Assembly (NCBI GenBank): GCA_015146655.1
Contig: VKHL01000058.1
Location: forward strand, 103,414-167,413
Direction: 5' to 3'
Length of the DNA: 64,000 nucleotides
DNA from: Ochromonas danica
Lineage: Eukaryota; Sar; Chrysophyceae; Chromulinales; Chromulinaceae
The position numbers were made by a program, and so were the translations under genes. Of this stretch, positions 31,797 through 42,050 are shown in pieces. Every line of letters starts with the position of its first letter. Position 1 is the first letter of the stretch. Under the pieces are notes generated by a model. The model was not told the DNA's origin. It searched no databases and saw only the letters and a program-made list of their open reading frames with translations.

Positions 31797-32056
31797 GATC
31801 GGTCCAACGGACTTCAGAAAATTCGATTTCCGTCTTCTCTGTCTCTCTCTGTGTGCGGAGAATGCAAGTGCAAGCCTCACAGAGTCAGTGCGCACTGGGA
31901 GGGAAGTTAAGATGGGCAGCAGCGGTGCCGGTGCTGAGCGAGGCGGTGCAGTGCTGCTGCTGCTGTGTGTGTGCTGTGGTTGCAGTGTTGGCTCGCTTTG
32001 GCTGTGCTCGTGCTGCCCCTTGCCTGCGTCAGAACATGACCTCTTGACCATCCGAC

Positions 32057-33641
32057 ATGGTACGAAGAGTTGGTAGAGTTGTTTTTGTGAGGTAAAAGAA
32101 TGAACTTGCATGCTTGGAACCCTTCTAGTTTACCCTAGAACCCATACGTGATGAATAAAAATTTCTAATGGATGTAAATATGTCATGTTTTCGATAGACA
32201 TGGACAATCCATCTGGAATGTCACTGACCTTGCTGCTGATCGTATGGTCCGTTTTACCGGATGGGCTGATGTTGAGTTAACAGAACATGGAAAGAAACAA
32301 GCTGCAGCTGTTGCACGTTGCTTGAAATTATTTGGTTTGCATCCTAATGCAGTCTATACCTCTTTACTACGTCGAGCAAGAGATTCCTTGCAAGAGATGG
32401 TTAATGTCCATCCTGAGATATTTCGTGTTCCTACTATGAGCACTTGGAGACTCAATGAACGCCATTATGGTGCCTTAGTTGGGTTATCCAAGGAAGAGGC
32501 AAGTGAGCGTATGGGTCATGATCAAGTGATGAATTGGAGACGTTCTTGGGATTTAGCTCCACCCAAAATGTCTCGTGAGGATGCTTACTATTGGAAAGAT
32601 GCGCCTTGGGCACAACCACGTACAATCATTAGTGAGCCAGGCCTTCCTCTCGTCATTTCGACAGAGAAAGATGCCACAATGCCTTTGACTGAGAGTTTGG
32701 AAGACTGTGCTAAACGTGTCAAGCCCATTTGGGTGAATGGTATTGCTCCTCGGGTTGCACGTGGAGAGACAGTCCTGGTTGTGGCACATGCTAATTCGAT
32801 TCGATCAATGATTCGTCACATTGACGATGCCACGATTTGTAATGAGAATGTACGAGAGATTCATATCCCTGCGTCCACACCATTAGTCTATTCTTTTCGT
32901 CTTGATGCACCCCGATCGGTCATTTTCCACCCTTCGAAGTCTTCGACAGAACAGGCTTATGCAGCGGCTAAAGCATTGAAACCTGTTGGCGAACCCTCAA
33001 GATTAGGAATGACCGGTCGATATGTCGCCTCGAAAGAGATTGTGCGTTTAGCTTTACAGTCTCCTGTATCTCAAGAAGATGAGTTGTTGAAAGAAGGAAC
33101 AAGCTTCTTTGATTTGATTGAGAAAAGTCTACCTGAGATTGTTGACTATATGGAACAAGGAGGTGGGAGTGCTGCCGAGGGACTTGTTGTGAGCGACAGT
33201 CGTGGTATGATTCTTCATTCCAACAAAGAGTTTGCAGGATTAAACTTACAGGATGTACTGAGTCGTGCGCGTGGTTCTAAGAAAGAGTTGCAGGAGTTGG
33301 AAGAGAAGCTTCGCACTGGTCTGCCTGCTAGAACACGTTTGGTCGATTACCTGAGTTCAGGTGCTCCTTGTGAGCGTGTCTTTACAATCATTCCTGTCTA
33401 TGATTGGTTACAGGATGAAAAAGAGAAGATGCATTCACCATCCAAGCGTCGAGATGTGGCCTTGGATTACAATGGTCTGCTAGACAGCATGGTTTATCGT
33501 AAGCATAGCGATCAATACCGCCAACCTTCGCACTTTATTGCCAAATTGGAGAGAGCATTTTGTGGTAATGACTTGACCACATCAATCAACCTGTTCAATG
33601 GCGATGGTCTTGCTACATCTGCTCAGTCCTCCTCTTCTTAA
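32057..33641 (+). CDS. Phosphoglycerate mutase-like protein with PAS-like C-terminal extension
   Basis: Two exons, 32057-32091 and 32198-33641, give 492 residues. The 35 bp first exon encodes MVRRVGRVVFV and the split Arg codon restores RHGQSIWN, the phosphohistidine motif. Further on: FTGWADVELTEHGKKQA, LNERHYGALVGL (Glu of the active site) and VLVVAHANSIR, where AHGNS is usual. Residues 1-250 thus form a dPGM-type mutase interconverting 3- and 2-phosphoglycerate in glycolysis; no transit peptide is visible. The mutase is normally about 250 residues; the remaining 240 include EGLVVSDSRGMILHSNKEF (about residue 338), which has the look of a PAS domain strand-turn-strand, and an acidic helix. 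The downstream part ends in Ser-rich sequence. Activity as a mutase is probable, the tail function unknown. Confidence 0.9.
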
Positions 33642-34666
33642 ACTTCTTCTTCGCTTTGTTGTTATGCTTTGCATGCTGAGCTATTTTCTTCTCATGCCAA
33701 ATTTTGTGTAAAAACTGTCAATACTCTGCTTCTTATTATTTACATGTCGTATGATCCTAGCGCCTTCAATACATATAGACTGAGTGTGCTTTTTGTCCTC
33801 GTTGCACATGTTCGTCTGTCTGATATCGTCTTCTTGCCACTAGTTGATCATCACTTTAGTTGTAGCCTCATTAAAGGTTCCAGGCTGGTCTACTACCTGT
33901 AGTTGTGGTGATTTTGACTGTGTTGAGTTGCTTCTAGTTTTGATAGATTGATTGTCTAGAAGCAGTTGAAAGTTTTGTAATTGTCATCTCCACCACTTCT
34001 CTTCCACATGGAAGAACAAAAATTGTTTATTGTTGTACATCTACAAGAGAGAGCTAGCTAGCCTTGTTATTGGCTATAATAGTGTTGGAATTGTTGACGG
34101 GGAATAGTACACAACACATGAGACATCATGACACATGATGAAAAACTAAACATCAACACGTGCCACCACAACCTTTCTGATGGAAACTATCAAACTTCTA
34201 ACAACAACCTTTCCATATGAAGCAAAGCAAACTCTCGTTAATTTAATGAAAACAAACCACCAGTAGAAAAACAAACTTAATCTGACATCCAATCAGCAAA
34301 ATATGAAAGCATTCAAGAGGCCTCAAGGTTGAGCAGAGGATGACAAGCCGATACCCAAGGAAGGCGGCGTCGCATCAAAAGGTATCAAGACAAAAAGATC
34401 AAGGAATGGGCAAGGAGGTTGGGTCATATATAGTAGAGCTATATATTCATCATTCCTAATACTTCTACAACACACATCTCCAAATCACAGCAAAGCACTG
34501 CTCTCCAGCTCCTTGGACATGTTCAGACAAAAGCAAAATTCCTAGTTACATCCTACACCATATTATACTATACCATACTAATCATAGCTTGCTAAACTCG
34601 TATATGAAATCACGAAACACTTGATAGTTTTGGACATTATGAACACATTGATAACGCAGTGGAGAT
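33642..34666. other. Convergent intergenic region of about 1 kb
   Basis: No supportable gene in 1025 bp. Short AT-rich stretches, CATGATGACACATGATG-type partial palindromes near 34124 and several stop codons in every frame. It probably contains the 3' untranslated regions of both flanking genes. Confidence 0.5.
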
Positions 34667-36937
34667 TCAGCGTTTTGATGAAAGAAGGCGTCGACTAGAG
34701 CCAAAAACAGCATGAGGTGAGACTGTAGGATCTGGTCGACGAGGCGAGTAGCCAACTAGTAATTCTCCAACAGGGAAAGTATCTCCCGTGTCGAGGTTCT
34801 GAACCACACCGAGACATTTGCCAAGGGATTCTCGTGAAGAATGGAACTCGATGGTATCATCACCACTGCGTCGACGAATTCGACTCGAGTTATTGGTATT
34901 GTTATTATTGTCTCGACCGAGCAGGCTGCTGCCACTGTGACGATGAACGTGGTGGCGATGACTTGTGGCAGCATGATTATGATATGATTGATGATAATAA
35001 TGATCGTCCTTATCACTCTCACTCTCTGTCGCAGGATGTGGGGTGGACGCAATACCCGAACCAAACAGTCCCATGATCCTTTGAAAGAAGGAATGCTGTT
35101 GAGAGCTTTGCGTTGATTGATCCACCTTCGTGTCATGAGGTGCTCGACGAATAGTGGCGAGGATACTCTCGCTATGAGAACTGCGCAGGGGATAGCTGTC
35201 GCGGGGATGGCTGTCGCTAATATCGGGACGCAGGTAACGATTATCACCACCATCTACTAGCAACGATCCGCGAGGAGAGGGACCCGTCAGCAGACTAATG
35301 GCATCCTTATTACTGCCTGGTTTGCAGTAATCAATATCAACAAACGGATCTTCCCCTTGAACAAGATCGCGACTATCTAACTCAGAGCAGAACGATCCAC
35401 TCGATCGCGATAGAGTGCGAATGCCATTCGTTCCATAGCTTCTCACAGATCCTGATCTTGTTGATTTGCAATGAATGGAAGTAGATACAAAGAACTGTGG
35501 CTCATCATCTTTGGAGGCCACGGACGGAGAGAAGCTGGGAGTAGCTGATGATGTGTGTAAATTGAGAGCATAGCTGGAAAACGCTTGTGTTGAAGCTGAA
35601 ACAGAAGCACAACTCAATGAAGTCAATGAAGATTGGCGACTAAACGAGCTGTTCTCAGACCACTTGCGAACATACTCATTCAATTCCCCCTCTTCATCAC
35701 GGTGATTAGTAACTTGTGTAGCCCCCTGGTTGGAACTCTTCCGCACAAATTCTTCTCCTTCTCCATTGTCTCTAACTTCATGACTGACAGCATACAATTC
35801 CTTGTCGTCCATTGGGACGCTGTGAATATCGAACAGTCCAGAGATCGGCGGATCGATCGAGAAAACAACACGACGAGTTACTCTCCAACATTGAGAATCG
35901 GGTCGACGACAGGAAACCGTCAAACCCGTTGAAGAAAGAGCACTACGAAGTTTACCAGCGCTATTGTAACTAAGGAGCGTCTTCACTGAAGCACCAGGAG
36001 TTCCAAAGACGATAGTTTGATCAGCGCTGGAATTGATATTTATCATTTGAAGTTTGCTATCTTGCTCTCCTTGTCGTGCTTTCTCCGAGCTCCAGATGGC
36101 CATGAGATTTTCTTCAGTGTCTGTGCGGAAAACTTGAATAAAGTCATCACCAGCAGATGCAGGAGTACCACAACGGTCATCTTCTCCATTTGATTCCAAA
36201 CTCAGTTTACTTGTCATCATCGCGTAGGGAAATTCCTCATTAACTGCTGGACCAGAGGTTACTTCTATTCGAATATGAGCTATGCGAATATCACGTTCAT
36301 GATCATACAGAATGAAATCTGTCAATCCAAGATTGAGAAGGTCAGTCTGCTCAGAAAACATTGGAAGATCATCCATAACAGATCCATCATTTTCAGCAGG
36401 CAAGAGTTCGACATTATCCTTTATTAATTCTTCGAAAGTACCACAAAAAGGCAATTGAGCTGCCATATATTGCCCTCGCTTTGCTTCCAGACCACGGAAG
36501 TACTCAAGCAGGGCGTTGATTAGTTCTCCACAAAAGAGAGTCACAGGAGGGATTTCAGATTTTGATTCAGTCTCTTTAGGCTGGGGAAGATTTTCTATTT
36601 GGACCTCGTTGAAACCTTCAGGAAGTCCTATGCTTTGATAGCTACCATAGAAACTGCAGCTCGTATTGGCGAAGTCTCTTGGCAACTCTTCTTGGCTTAG
36701 TTTAGCTTCATCGTTCTCATTTCCTTGGTAGCATTTGTCACCACTTTCTATGGAAAGCAAGAACGACAGAGCTGAAACTGTAGACTTCAAATTCATGGAA
36801 TCAGACAAACGTTCCACGGTCTTGATTGAATTATTATCTGTAAAAGGGCTGTTTGTTGTTTTGATTGACTTTGAATTAGGGTCTTTATATGTTTGAAATG
36901 ATGCGGACAAATAAGTAGTACATTCAATCGACACCAT
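34667..36937 (-). CDS. Large Ser-rich protein of unknown function
   Basis: A single uninterrupted frame of 756 residues. Residues about 125-250 look globular (PVTLFCGELINALLEYFRGL, LTDFILYDHERDIRIAHIRI), as do about 275-390 (DFIQVFRTDTEENLMAIW, then TIVFGTPGASVKTLLSYNSA). The rest is Ser/Thr-, Asp- and Glu-rich and probably disordered and phosphorylated, with a His-rich stretch (HYYHQSYHNHAATSHRHHVH) and an Asn run near the C-terminus. No membrane segment or catalytic motif is recognised. Long uninterrupted coding sequence and normal codon use argue for a real gene. A cytosolic regulatory or scaffold role is inference. Confidence 0.75.
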   Translation of the reverse strand: MVSIECTTYLSASFQTYKDPNSKSIKTTNSPFTDNNSIKTVERLSDSMNLKSTVSALSFLLSIESGDKCYQGNENDEAKLSQEELPRDFANTSCSFYGSYQSIGLPEGFNEVQIENLPQPKETESKSEIPPVTLFCGELINALLEYFRGLEAKRGQYMAAQLPFCGTFEELIKDNVELLPAENDGSVMDDLPMFSEQTDLLNLGLTDFILYDHERDIRIAHIRIEVTSGPAVNEEFPYAMMTSKLSLESNGEDDRCGTPASAGDDFIQVFRTDTEENLMAIWSSEKARQGEQDSKLQMININSSADQTIVFGTPGASVKTLLSYNSAGKLRSALSSTGLTVSCRRPDSQCWRVTRRVVFSIDPPISGLFDIHSVPMDDKELYAVSHEVRDNGEGEEFVRKSSNQGATQVTNHRDEEGELNEYVRKWSENSSFSRQSSLTSLSCASVSASTQAFSSYALNLHTSSATPSFSPSVASKDDEPQFFVSTSIHCKSTRSGSVRSYGTNGIRTLSRSSGSFCSELDSRDLVQGEDPFVDIDYCKPGSNKDAISLLTGPSPRGSLLVDGGDNRYLRPDISDSHPRDSYPLRSSHSESILATIRRAPHDTKVDQSTQSSQQHSFFQRIMGLFGSGIASTPHPATESESDKDDHYYHQSYHNHAATSHRHHVHRHSGSSLLGRDNNNNTNNSSRIRRRSGDDTIEFHSSRESLGKCLGVVQNLDTGDTFPVGELLVGYSPRRPDPTVSPHAVFGSSRRLLSSKR

Positions 36938-37477
36938 CTGCCTCGAATTTCACGCTTTCTTAAGAGATGTCTTGAGACCCCAAGTTGATGGTTTGCCAAC
37001 AAAGCAAAATTATGCAAAAAAGACGAAATCTACCCAAAAGGGTTCACGCAGGATATGAGTGACAATCGTCTGAAGAAATTTGGAAGTGGTCAACAGAATT
37101 CTTGAAAGGAGACAATAGAAGGGACGTGAGACGGACTGGACTGGTTGTTGATGAAATTTTGGAAACAAAGGCCAAGCGATGCAACGCAAGCCAGTGAGCG
37201 ACAGTGACAGAGCAGACAGACAGTGTGACAGTGCCACCCAGCGCACAACAGACAACGAGCAGACACAACGACAACACAGAACACAGTGGCTGGCCCAGTC
37301 AACTTGCAACCGAAGATGTGTGGGAGAAGAAACGGGTTTATGTAAAGATGAAAAACGAATGAATCTTCAATGACAAGTCTTCCCACCTCTTCAAACCTTG
37401 CTCCACCTCTTTCCTTGAAGTTGTATTCCACCATGTGCAATTGAAATTCAATCAACCGTTGCTGTTGTTGCTTCGGT
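36938..37477. other. Upstream region of the 756-residue protein gene
   Basis: 540 bp without a supportable gene. Several short frames on both strands overlap here, with no splice-supported continuation. It borders the foldback repeat. Confidence 0.45.
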
Positions 37478-37908
37478 ATGGATGCTGTTATTACTTCGGG
37501 GACTACACCGTTTTACACCAAGTGTTACAGCTTTGGTAGTCTTGTGTACAGACCGTAGGGTCTGCGTAGTGTGAACGTCTTCCATTCATTGGGTGCGAGA
37601 CAGCAGAATTGATTGCCCTTACGTTCTAAAAACGCTCTAATCTTAGACACATCCCTAACTTAGAAGAGCCTCGGTGATACATCTAAGTTTATCTGAGGTT
37701 CTTCTACTTGTAAGTAGGATGCCCAGAGCATTCTTAGAACACACGTGCAATAAAATCTAACCCTTGCATCCAATGAATACAAAACGTTTACACTACACAC
37801 CTGTACAGTCTGTACACAAACCGCCGAAAGGCTATGTGGGCTACAACACTTGGCATAGCTCTTGTCTAGTTGCTTTGTACAAGTAGTAATTATGCTCACA
37901 GCATCCAT
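37478..37908. repeat. Imperfect foldback (inverted repeat) of about 430 bp
   Basis: The two halves are reverse complements of each other around a centre near 37683. Paired blocks: ATGGATGCTG 37478-37487 with 37899-37908; TTGTGTACAGAC 37542-37553 with 37808-37819; ATTCATTGG 37584-37592 with 37770-37778; GTTCTAAAAACGCTCT 37623-37638 with 37725-37740 (three mismatches); GAAGAGCCTC 37663-37672 with 37695-37704 (one mismatch). The loop is about 22 nt. Many mismatches are transitions. It could be a foldback/MITE element or a source of hairpin RNA. No target-site duplication was recognised. Confidence 0.85.
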
Positions 37909-37914
37909 GAATGC

Positions 37915-38082
37915 TCACGATCCACCAACATCTGCTAGTTTATTAGTCTTTGTGTCAAATAGAACTTCATTATTACTATACAGGCTCATGAGATTATCAA
38001 TCGCCTCCTCCCCATCATTGCGATCATTGGCAGGACTTCCTGTTAACTTAAGAGAAGAATCAGACCTTTTTGTTTGTCTCAT
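37915..38082 (-). CDS. Small ORF, possible exon of a minus-strand gene
   Basis: A frame of 55 residues (MRQTKRSDSSLK, then NDRNDGEEAIDNLMSLYSNN, then EVLFDTKTNKLADVGGS) with protein-like composition. A splice donor (GTGAGC) lies at its very end, 2 bp before the stop, so it may continue through the foldback repeat: an acceptor near 37735 would add about 23 residues. It starts 15 bp from the exostosin ATG on the other strand. Unknown family. It may instead be chance. Confidence 0.3.
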   Translation of the reverse strand: MRQTKRSDSSLKLTGSPANDRNDGEEAIDNLMSLYSNNEVLFDTKTNKLADVGGS

Positions 38083-38097
38083 CAGAGATTAGGGAAG

Positions 38098-39765
38098 ATG
38101 GTGCGATGGTTAGCATTTTTATCATATTGGAGTATATTCTCCATTTTCCTACATTTTCATGGCTCTGATATCGTGGTTATGTCATCTATTCTGAGTGAAG
38201 GCAACCAGACTTCGTCGTCACCAATCAAATCAATAACAGAGAGAGCTGGATCGATAAGAGGAGCAGGAAACTCCTCTGTGGAGAAACTCTTCTATATTTA
38301 TGATTTGCCTGAGGAGTTCTGGTGGCGATGGCCCCGCAATGGTACTGAAGAAGCCTGTCGAGAAAATGGTTATCTTGGACACGAGCATGCTGAGCTTTCT
38401 GCGATTGGCCGCCTTATTAATCCAGATGATGGGTTGTTCCTGACATGGCATTTCAGTATGTTCAACTCATTATACAATCGGCTGAAAAGAAGCAGTCGCA
38501 GGACAAAAGATCCCGAGAAAGCGAGTATGTTCATTATTCCGTATGACTTAGGATTAGATGGCTACATGAATGCAGACACTTGTAAAAATCGTATGCAATG
38601 CTCGAATGGGTTAGTTGGGAAGTTAGTCAAGATGTTGTCTGCCAGTTCTTATTTCCAACGTCATCAAGGAGCTGACCATGTGTTGCTATGGTCGCTGGGA
38701 CAATATCATCCATGGCCAAGAGCTGGCTGTGATGTATTTATGAAGAATTATTGTGCGAAATGTACTTTTACGTGTTACTGGATGGATCCAACTAAAGCAG
38801 ATAATCGCTTTATCTCAATGCCTTTCCCTTCAGGTTATCATTGGTGGGATGGGATCAAGAATTTGCCGTGGGATGTCTCGCGAGCTGATCAACGCAATCT
38901 AACTGCAGTCTATCTAGGTTCTACACAGACTTTAAATCCGACTCATACAAAAATCCGCAGAGCGATGGCAGCACAGTGTAATGCATCCAGCGAATGTCAC
39001 TGGCTACGTCTCGCGCACAGTTCGATTGATAATCAAATCGCGGATTTGCTGTCTGTGTACAAGAGAGCTAAATTTTGTCTTTGCCCTCCTGGAGATGACC
39101 CTGCACGCAAGGCTGTATTTGATTCGATTGTTTCGGGTTGTATCCCTGTGATCTTTGAACTAAATACCTTGTACAATCAATACCCATGGCATATTGGAGA
39201 GAGAGCTGCATTAGATATCTCAGTGTATATTCCTGGTGGTGCAGTGCGAAGTGGTAAGATTGATTTCATGACTATTTTGCAGTCAATCAGCCCTGAAGTT
39301 ATAAGAAAGAAGCAGCATGCGTTGGCTGAACTTGCTCCTCGGGTACAATACGCTGTCCCCAAAATCGAATGGCTGAAAAATAAACATGACGAAACAACGT
39401 GGGATCCTCCTTTTCATGACGCGGCAGAGATAGCTATTGATGGCTTCTTCGAAAGAACTGGTCGTGTTTTAGCCAATGAATCAACAGGCATCCCTCACCG
39501 ATTGATGTCAGGGAGAGAGTGGGGTGCAGAGTACGATATGGTGAAGATAAAGGTTCCCGATGAAACTTTACTCTTTGGAAGAGAAGCTAATTCCCAACCG
39601 GTGAATATAAATTCTCCTGTCTCTTCGCGGACCTCGCCTCATCGAGATAGACATGGAGAAGGTGGTGTGGGTAATGGAGGTGGTAAAGGTGGGCGGCGAC
39701 ATCATCGCAACCCCAAGCTTCATCCAAGGCCCCCTTCTATGGGAGCTCCTGGGGAAGAGGAGTAA
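38098..39765 (+). CDS. Exostosin-family glycosyltransferase (GT47-like)
   Basis: Intronless frame of 555 residues from the ATG at 38098. The start gives a type II signal anchor (LAFLSYWSIFSIFLHFHGSD), as for Golgi glycosyltransferases. The luminal part begins with LFYIYDLPEEFWWRWP and contains the exostosin hallmarks: ASMFIIPYDLGLDG, DHVLLWSLGQYHPWPRAGCD, and the nucleotide-sugar block YKRAKFCLCPPGDDPARKAVFDSI, then VSGCIPVIF. Such enzymes transfer GlcA, Xyl, Gal or Ara to polysaccharides. Two tandem CYWMDPTKADNRF and KCTFTCYW regions add Cys. The last 60 residues are Gly-, Arg- and His-rich and probably disordered, unusual for this family. Donor and acceptor sugars cannot be told. Confidence 0.92.
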   Translation: MVRWLAFLSYWSIFSIFLHFHGSDIVVMSSILSEGNQTSSSPIKSITERAGSIRGAGNSSVEKLFYIYDLPEEFWWRWPRNGTEEACRENGYLGHEHAELSAIGRLINPDDGLFLTWHFSMFNSLYNRLKRSSRRTKDPEKASMFIIPYDLGLDGYMNADTCKNRMQCSNGLVGKLVKMLSASSYFQRHQGADHVLLWSLGQYHPWPRAGCDVFMKNYCAKCTFTCYWMDPTKADNRFISMPFPSGYHWWDGIKNLPWDVSRADQRNLTAVYLGSTQTLNPTHTKIRRAMAAQCNASSECHWLRLAHSSIDNQIADLLSVYKRAKFCLCPPGDDPARKAVFDSIVSGCIPVIFELNTLYNQYPWHIGERAALDISVYIPGGAVRSGKIDFMTILQSISPEVIRKKQHALAELAPRVQYAVPKIEWLKNKHDETTWDPPFHDAAEIAIDGFFERTGRVLANESTGIPHRLMSGREWGAEYDMVKIKVPDETLLFGREANSQPVNINSPVSSRTSPHRDRHGEGGVGNGGGKGGRRHHRNPKLHPRPPSMGAPGEEE

Positions 39766-39862
39766 GCTTATCGATCTCATTGAACTGCACATCATTGTTA
39801 TGTATAGTAAGAAAACAGGCATAGAAAGGTTATGTTCATTTTTATAATTATAGCATCGACAT

Positions 39863-40585
39863 TTACCACTTAGCAAGAATATCATAGGATCGCACTACAA
39901 TATATTCTTGGCCCTCTATCTTGACTTGGTTTCCTGCATAATCACGGAAACGAACACCATCTCCAGGCTTGACCTGCACTGGCATGTACTTACCGTTGCC
40001 AGCCTGACGGCCAGGTCCTACCTTAACTACAACGCCAGAATCAGGGCGTTTCTCCTTTGACCCAGGAGTGCTAATAATGATTCCAGCATGGTTGGTCTCT
40101 TCCTTTGGGGGCAACTTGACCAAAATCTGATCCTTCACGCATTCTACTGCATCCAGAGTGACTTCCTTGCCAACATACTTGAGTAGGACATCATCATCTT
40201 TGATCATTTGATGGTTAATGTCGTTGTACTTCAGCTCAGTACCATCATATTTACCGTAGATAACATTGTCACCCACACTTACGGCAATGTCTAACTGCAC
40301 AGCAGTGTCTGGATGGACTCTACCAGGGCCGGCAGCCATGACAGTTCCTTCTGTGGGGCGCTCCTTTGCATTATCAGGAATATATAGACCCCCTGAGGTG
40401 GAAATGGCAATATCCTTCACCTTGATAAGCAAATTGTTTGACAGCGGAGTGAGGTCTCCTTCGATCACATTTCCGTCAAGTTTATTTGCCTTCAACAGCA
40501 AAGAACGAGGAGATAGGGGAAAAGAAGTCTTGAAGGCAAGTGTCACTGCACAAACAGTCAACAAGACAAGGAGTTGGTGCAACAT
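39863..40585 (-). CDS. CPN20: Plastid co-chaperonin with two GroES domains (Cpn20)
   Basis: Single exon, 240 residues from the ATG at 40585. The signal peptide (MLHQLLVLLTVCAVTLA) is followed by FKTSFPLSPRSLL, a Phe-first transit peptide, so import into a complex plastid is expected. Two GroES folds follow in tandem: the first from about residue 45 (LTPLSNNLLIKVKDI, TEGTVMAAGPGRVH, VGDNVIYGKYDGTEL), the second from about 145 (VECVKDQILVKLPPKEE, GVVVKVGPGRQAGN, PGDGVRFRDYAGNQVKI, YIVVRSYDILA). The mobile loop in each half is present (ISTSGGLYIPDN; NHAGIIISTPGS). It caps the Cpn60 ring that folds plastid proteins such as Rubisco. The open frame continues upstream of the ATG, but the start at 40585 gives the only credible targeting sequence. 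Confidence 0.94.
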   Translation of the reverse strand: MLHQLLVLLTVCAVTLAFKTSFPLSPRSLLLKANKLDGNVIEGDLTPLSNNLLIKVKDIAISTSGGLYIPDNAKERPTEGTVMAAGPGRVHPDTAVQLDIAVSVGDNVIYGKYDGTELKYNDINHQMIKDDDVLLKYVGKEVTLDAVECVKDQILVKLPPKEETNHAGIIISTPGSKEKRPDSGVVVKVGPGRQAGNGKYMPVQVKPGDGVRFRDYAGNQVKIEGQEYIVVRSYDILAKW

Positions 40586-40932
40586 GGCGGCGTGGAAGGA
40601 ATGGGATTCTTCTTGCTTTGCGCTGCGAGGGCGAAGAGCGAGTGACGCGCTGCGCTGTGATGCCGTGCAAGGTCTGCCTGCGTGGTCTGTCGGTCTCCTT
40701 CCAGAACACCAAACCAACCCACACACGTCACCTCTGGCCCAGCCCACACAGTATTGCACTGTAGCGAATTGCCTCTTGATCTGGTGTGATTATTAGCTGA
40801 CTGGCTGGCAAGGAAGATAGTTACACTACTAAACGGAAGTTTCCTTTTGAAGGCCCTGGTTTCAACGGGAATGCAGCACTTAAATTTAAAGTCATTCAGA
40901 ACTAAAGCTAGAAAGAGGCTCATGATGGTGCA

Positions 40933-42050
40933 CTAATGAGGATAGACCGTATTAAACTGTGACCATTCTGGCATATCCATACTCATAATCTCAGGGTTCC
41001 ACTCAGGGTGGTGCAAGAGAAGCACCTTTTTTACTTCGTTAAACAAGGCCTCACACCCCCTGAAGAGCCAATCAATTTAGGTCACATCAATTAGGGCATC
41101 AAGTGGCTAAATTCATCTCACGGGTCCTCACATTGAACTCAGATGCAATCCATCCGATAAGTAGTTGCCTCGACTTGCCGAAGAGCCCTCCATAGCAGAC
41201 CAAGCGTTCACAACAGGAATATGATACTGCAACACAAAGAGTGGTCAAGAGCGAGCACATACGAAGTAAAAGAACTGCCTCACTTCATTGCCCAAAGCTA
41301 CGACAACCTCAGCATACTTTAAAGTTCTGATAAAGGATGTTGTCAATCTGACGAAAGATGATGTTTCATAATTGAGTAAATACTGTAATCTCACCTTTCA
41401 TTAGTACGATCGATCAACAATGGCTTTCCTTTAGCACTATTGAAAAACTGCAACTTTTCTTCAAAGATTGGTGGAGGAGTGATTAGCACAAGAGCTGCTT
41501 GGGGCAGATTCTATGGGGCAGAACATTATGGGTTAACATGTCAGTGTTAACGTTGGATGGACAGTGTGACCTTCTTAATATACTGTACAATGTATCGCAT
41601 ATTGCCTTCGTACTCGTCCAAAGGAACATGCTGTAAGACAGAGGCATCCACAGCATCATTCGCACCAAAGAAAACAAAAATCAAATCAGGCCGTTGATCG
41701 GGAAGGATTTGATCAATTATCTTCTTTGCCCATCGACTATTATACCCTGAATATCCACGATTGATGACATCAACTCGCCGAGACCACCAATGAGCAAGCA
41801 TGGCTACCCATCCGGAGATCTCCACATTGAATCCGTGCTGAGTGATGGAGTCTCCGAAGAAGAGAACTCTCTTTCGCTTGGAAGCTGACTTTACAAGATG
41901 TGATGGTTGAACGAGTAATTTATAGAAAGAGATCCCGATTAGGGCAGTAGAAATCCCAGCTAAGAAGGCCACGGCTGTACCCAATCTTATTCTCATTGTT
42001 CTTGATGTCATTCTTCTCTCCGAGCTAGACGTCCAGATACCCAAACTCAT
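40933..42050 (-). CDS. GDSL/SGNH esterase, isoamyl-acetate-hydrolase type
   Basis: Five exons, 41571-42050, 41395-41510, 41284-41326, 41132-41226 and 40933-41059, join in frame to 286 residues; exon 3 is only 43 bp. A membrane anchor (LGTAVAFLAGISTALIGISFY) precedes the catalytic domain: FFGDSITQHGF with nucleophile Ser68, NRGYSGYNSRWA (Gly of the oxyanion hole), FFGANDA (Asn), and SDGLHLSS with the Asp and His of the triad. This order of blocks is that of IAH1-like SGNH hydrolases, which cleave short-chain esters. Natural substrate unknown; the N-terminal anchor suggests an ER or membrane location. It starts only 45 bp from the SARNP gene on the opposite strand, so both share a compact bidirectional promoter. 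Confidence 0.92.

Noticed and set aside
31756-32076. 106-residue plus-strand frame upstream of PGAM, ending LLTIRHGTKSW
   Set aside because: The RHG resembles the mutase motif, but joining it to exon 2 breaks the frame. The 35 bp exon starting at 32057 in another frame restores RHGQSIWN.
40266-40796. 176-residue plus-strand frame antisense to the co-chaperonin
   Set aside because: The opposite frame has two GroES domains and a targeting peptide.
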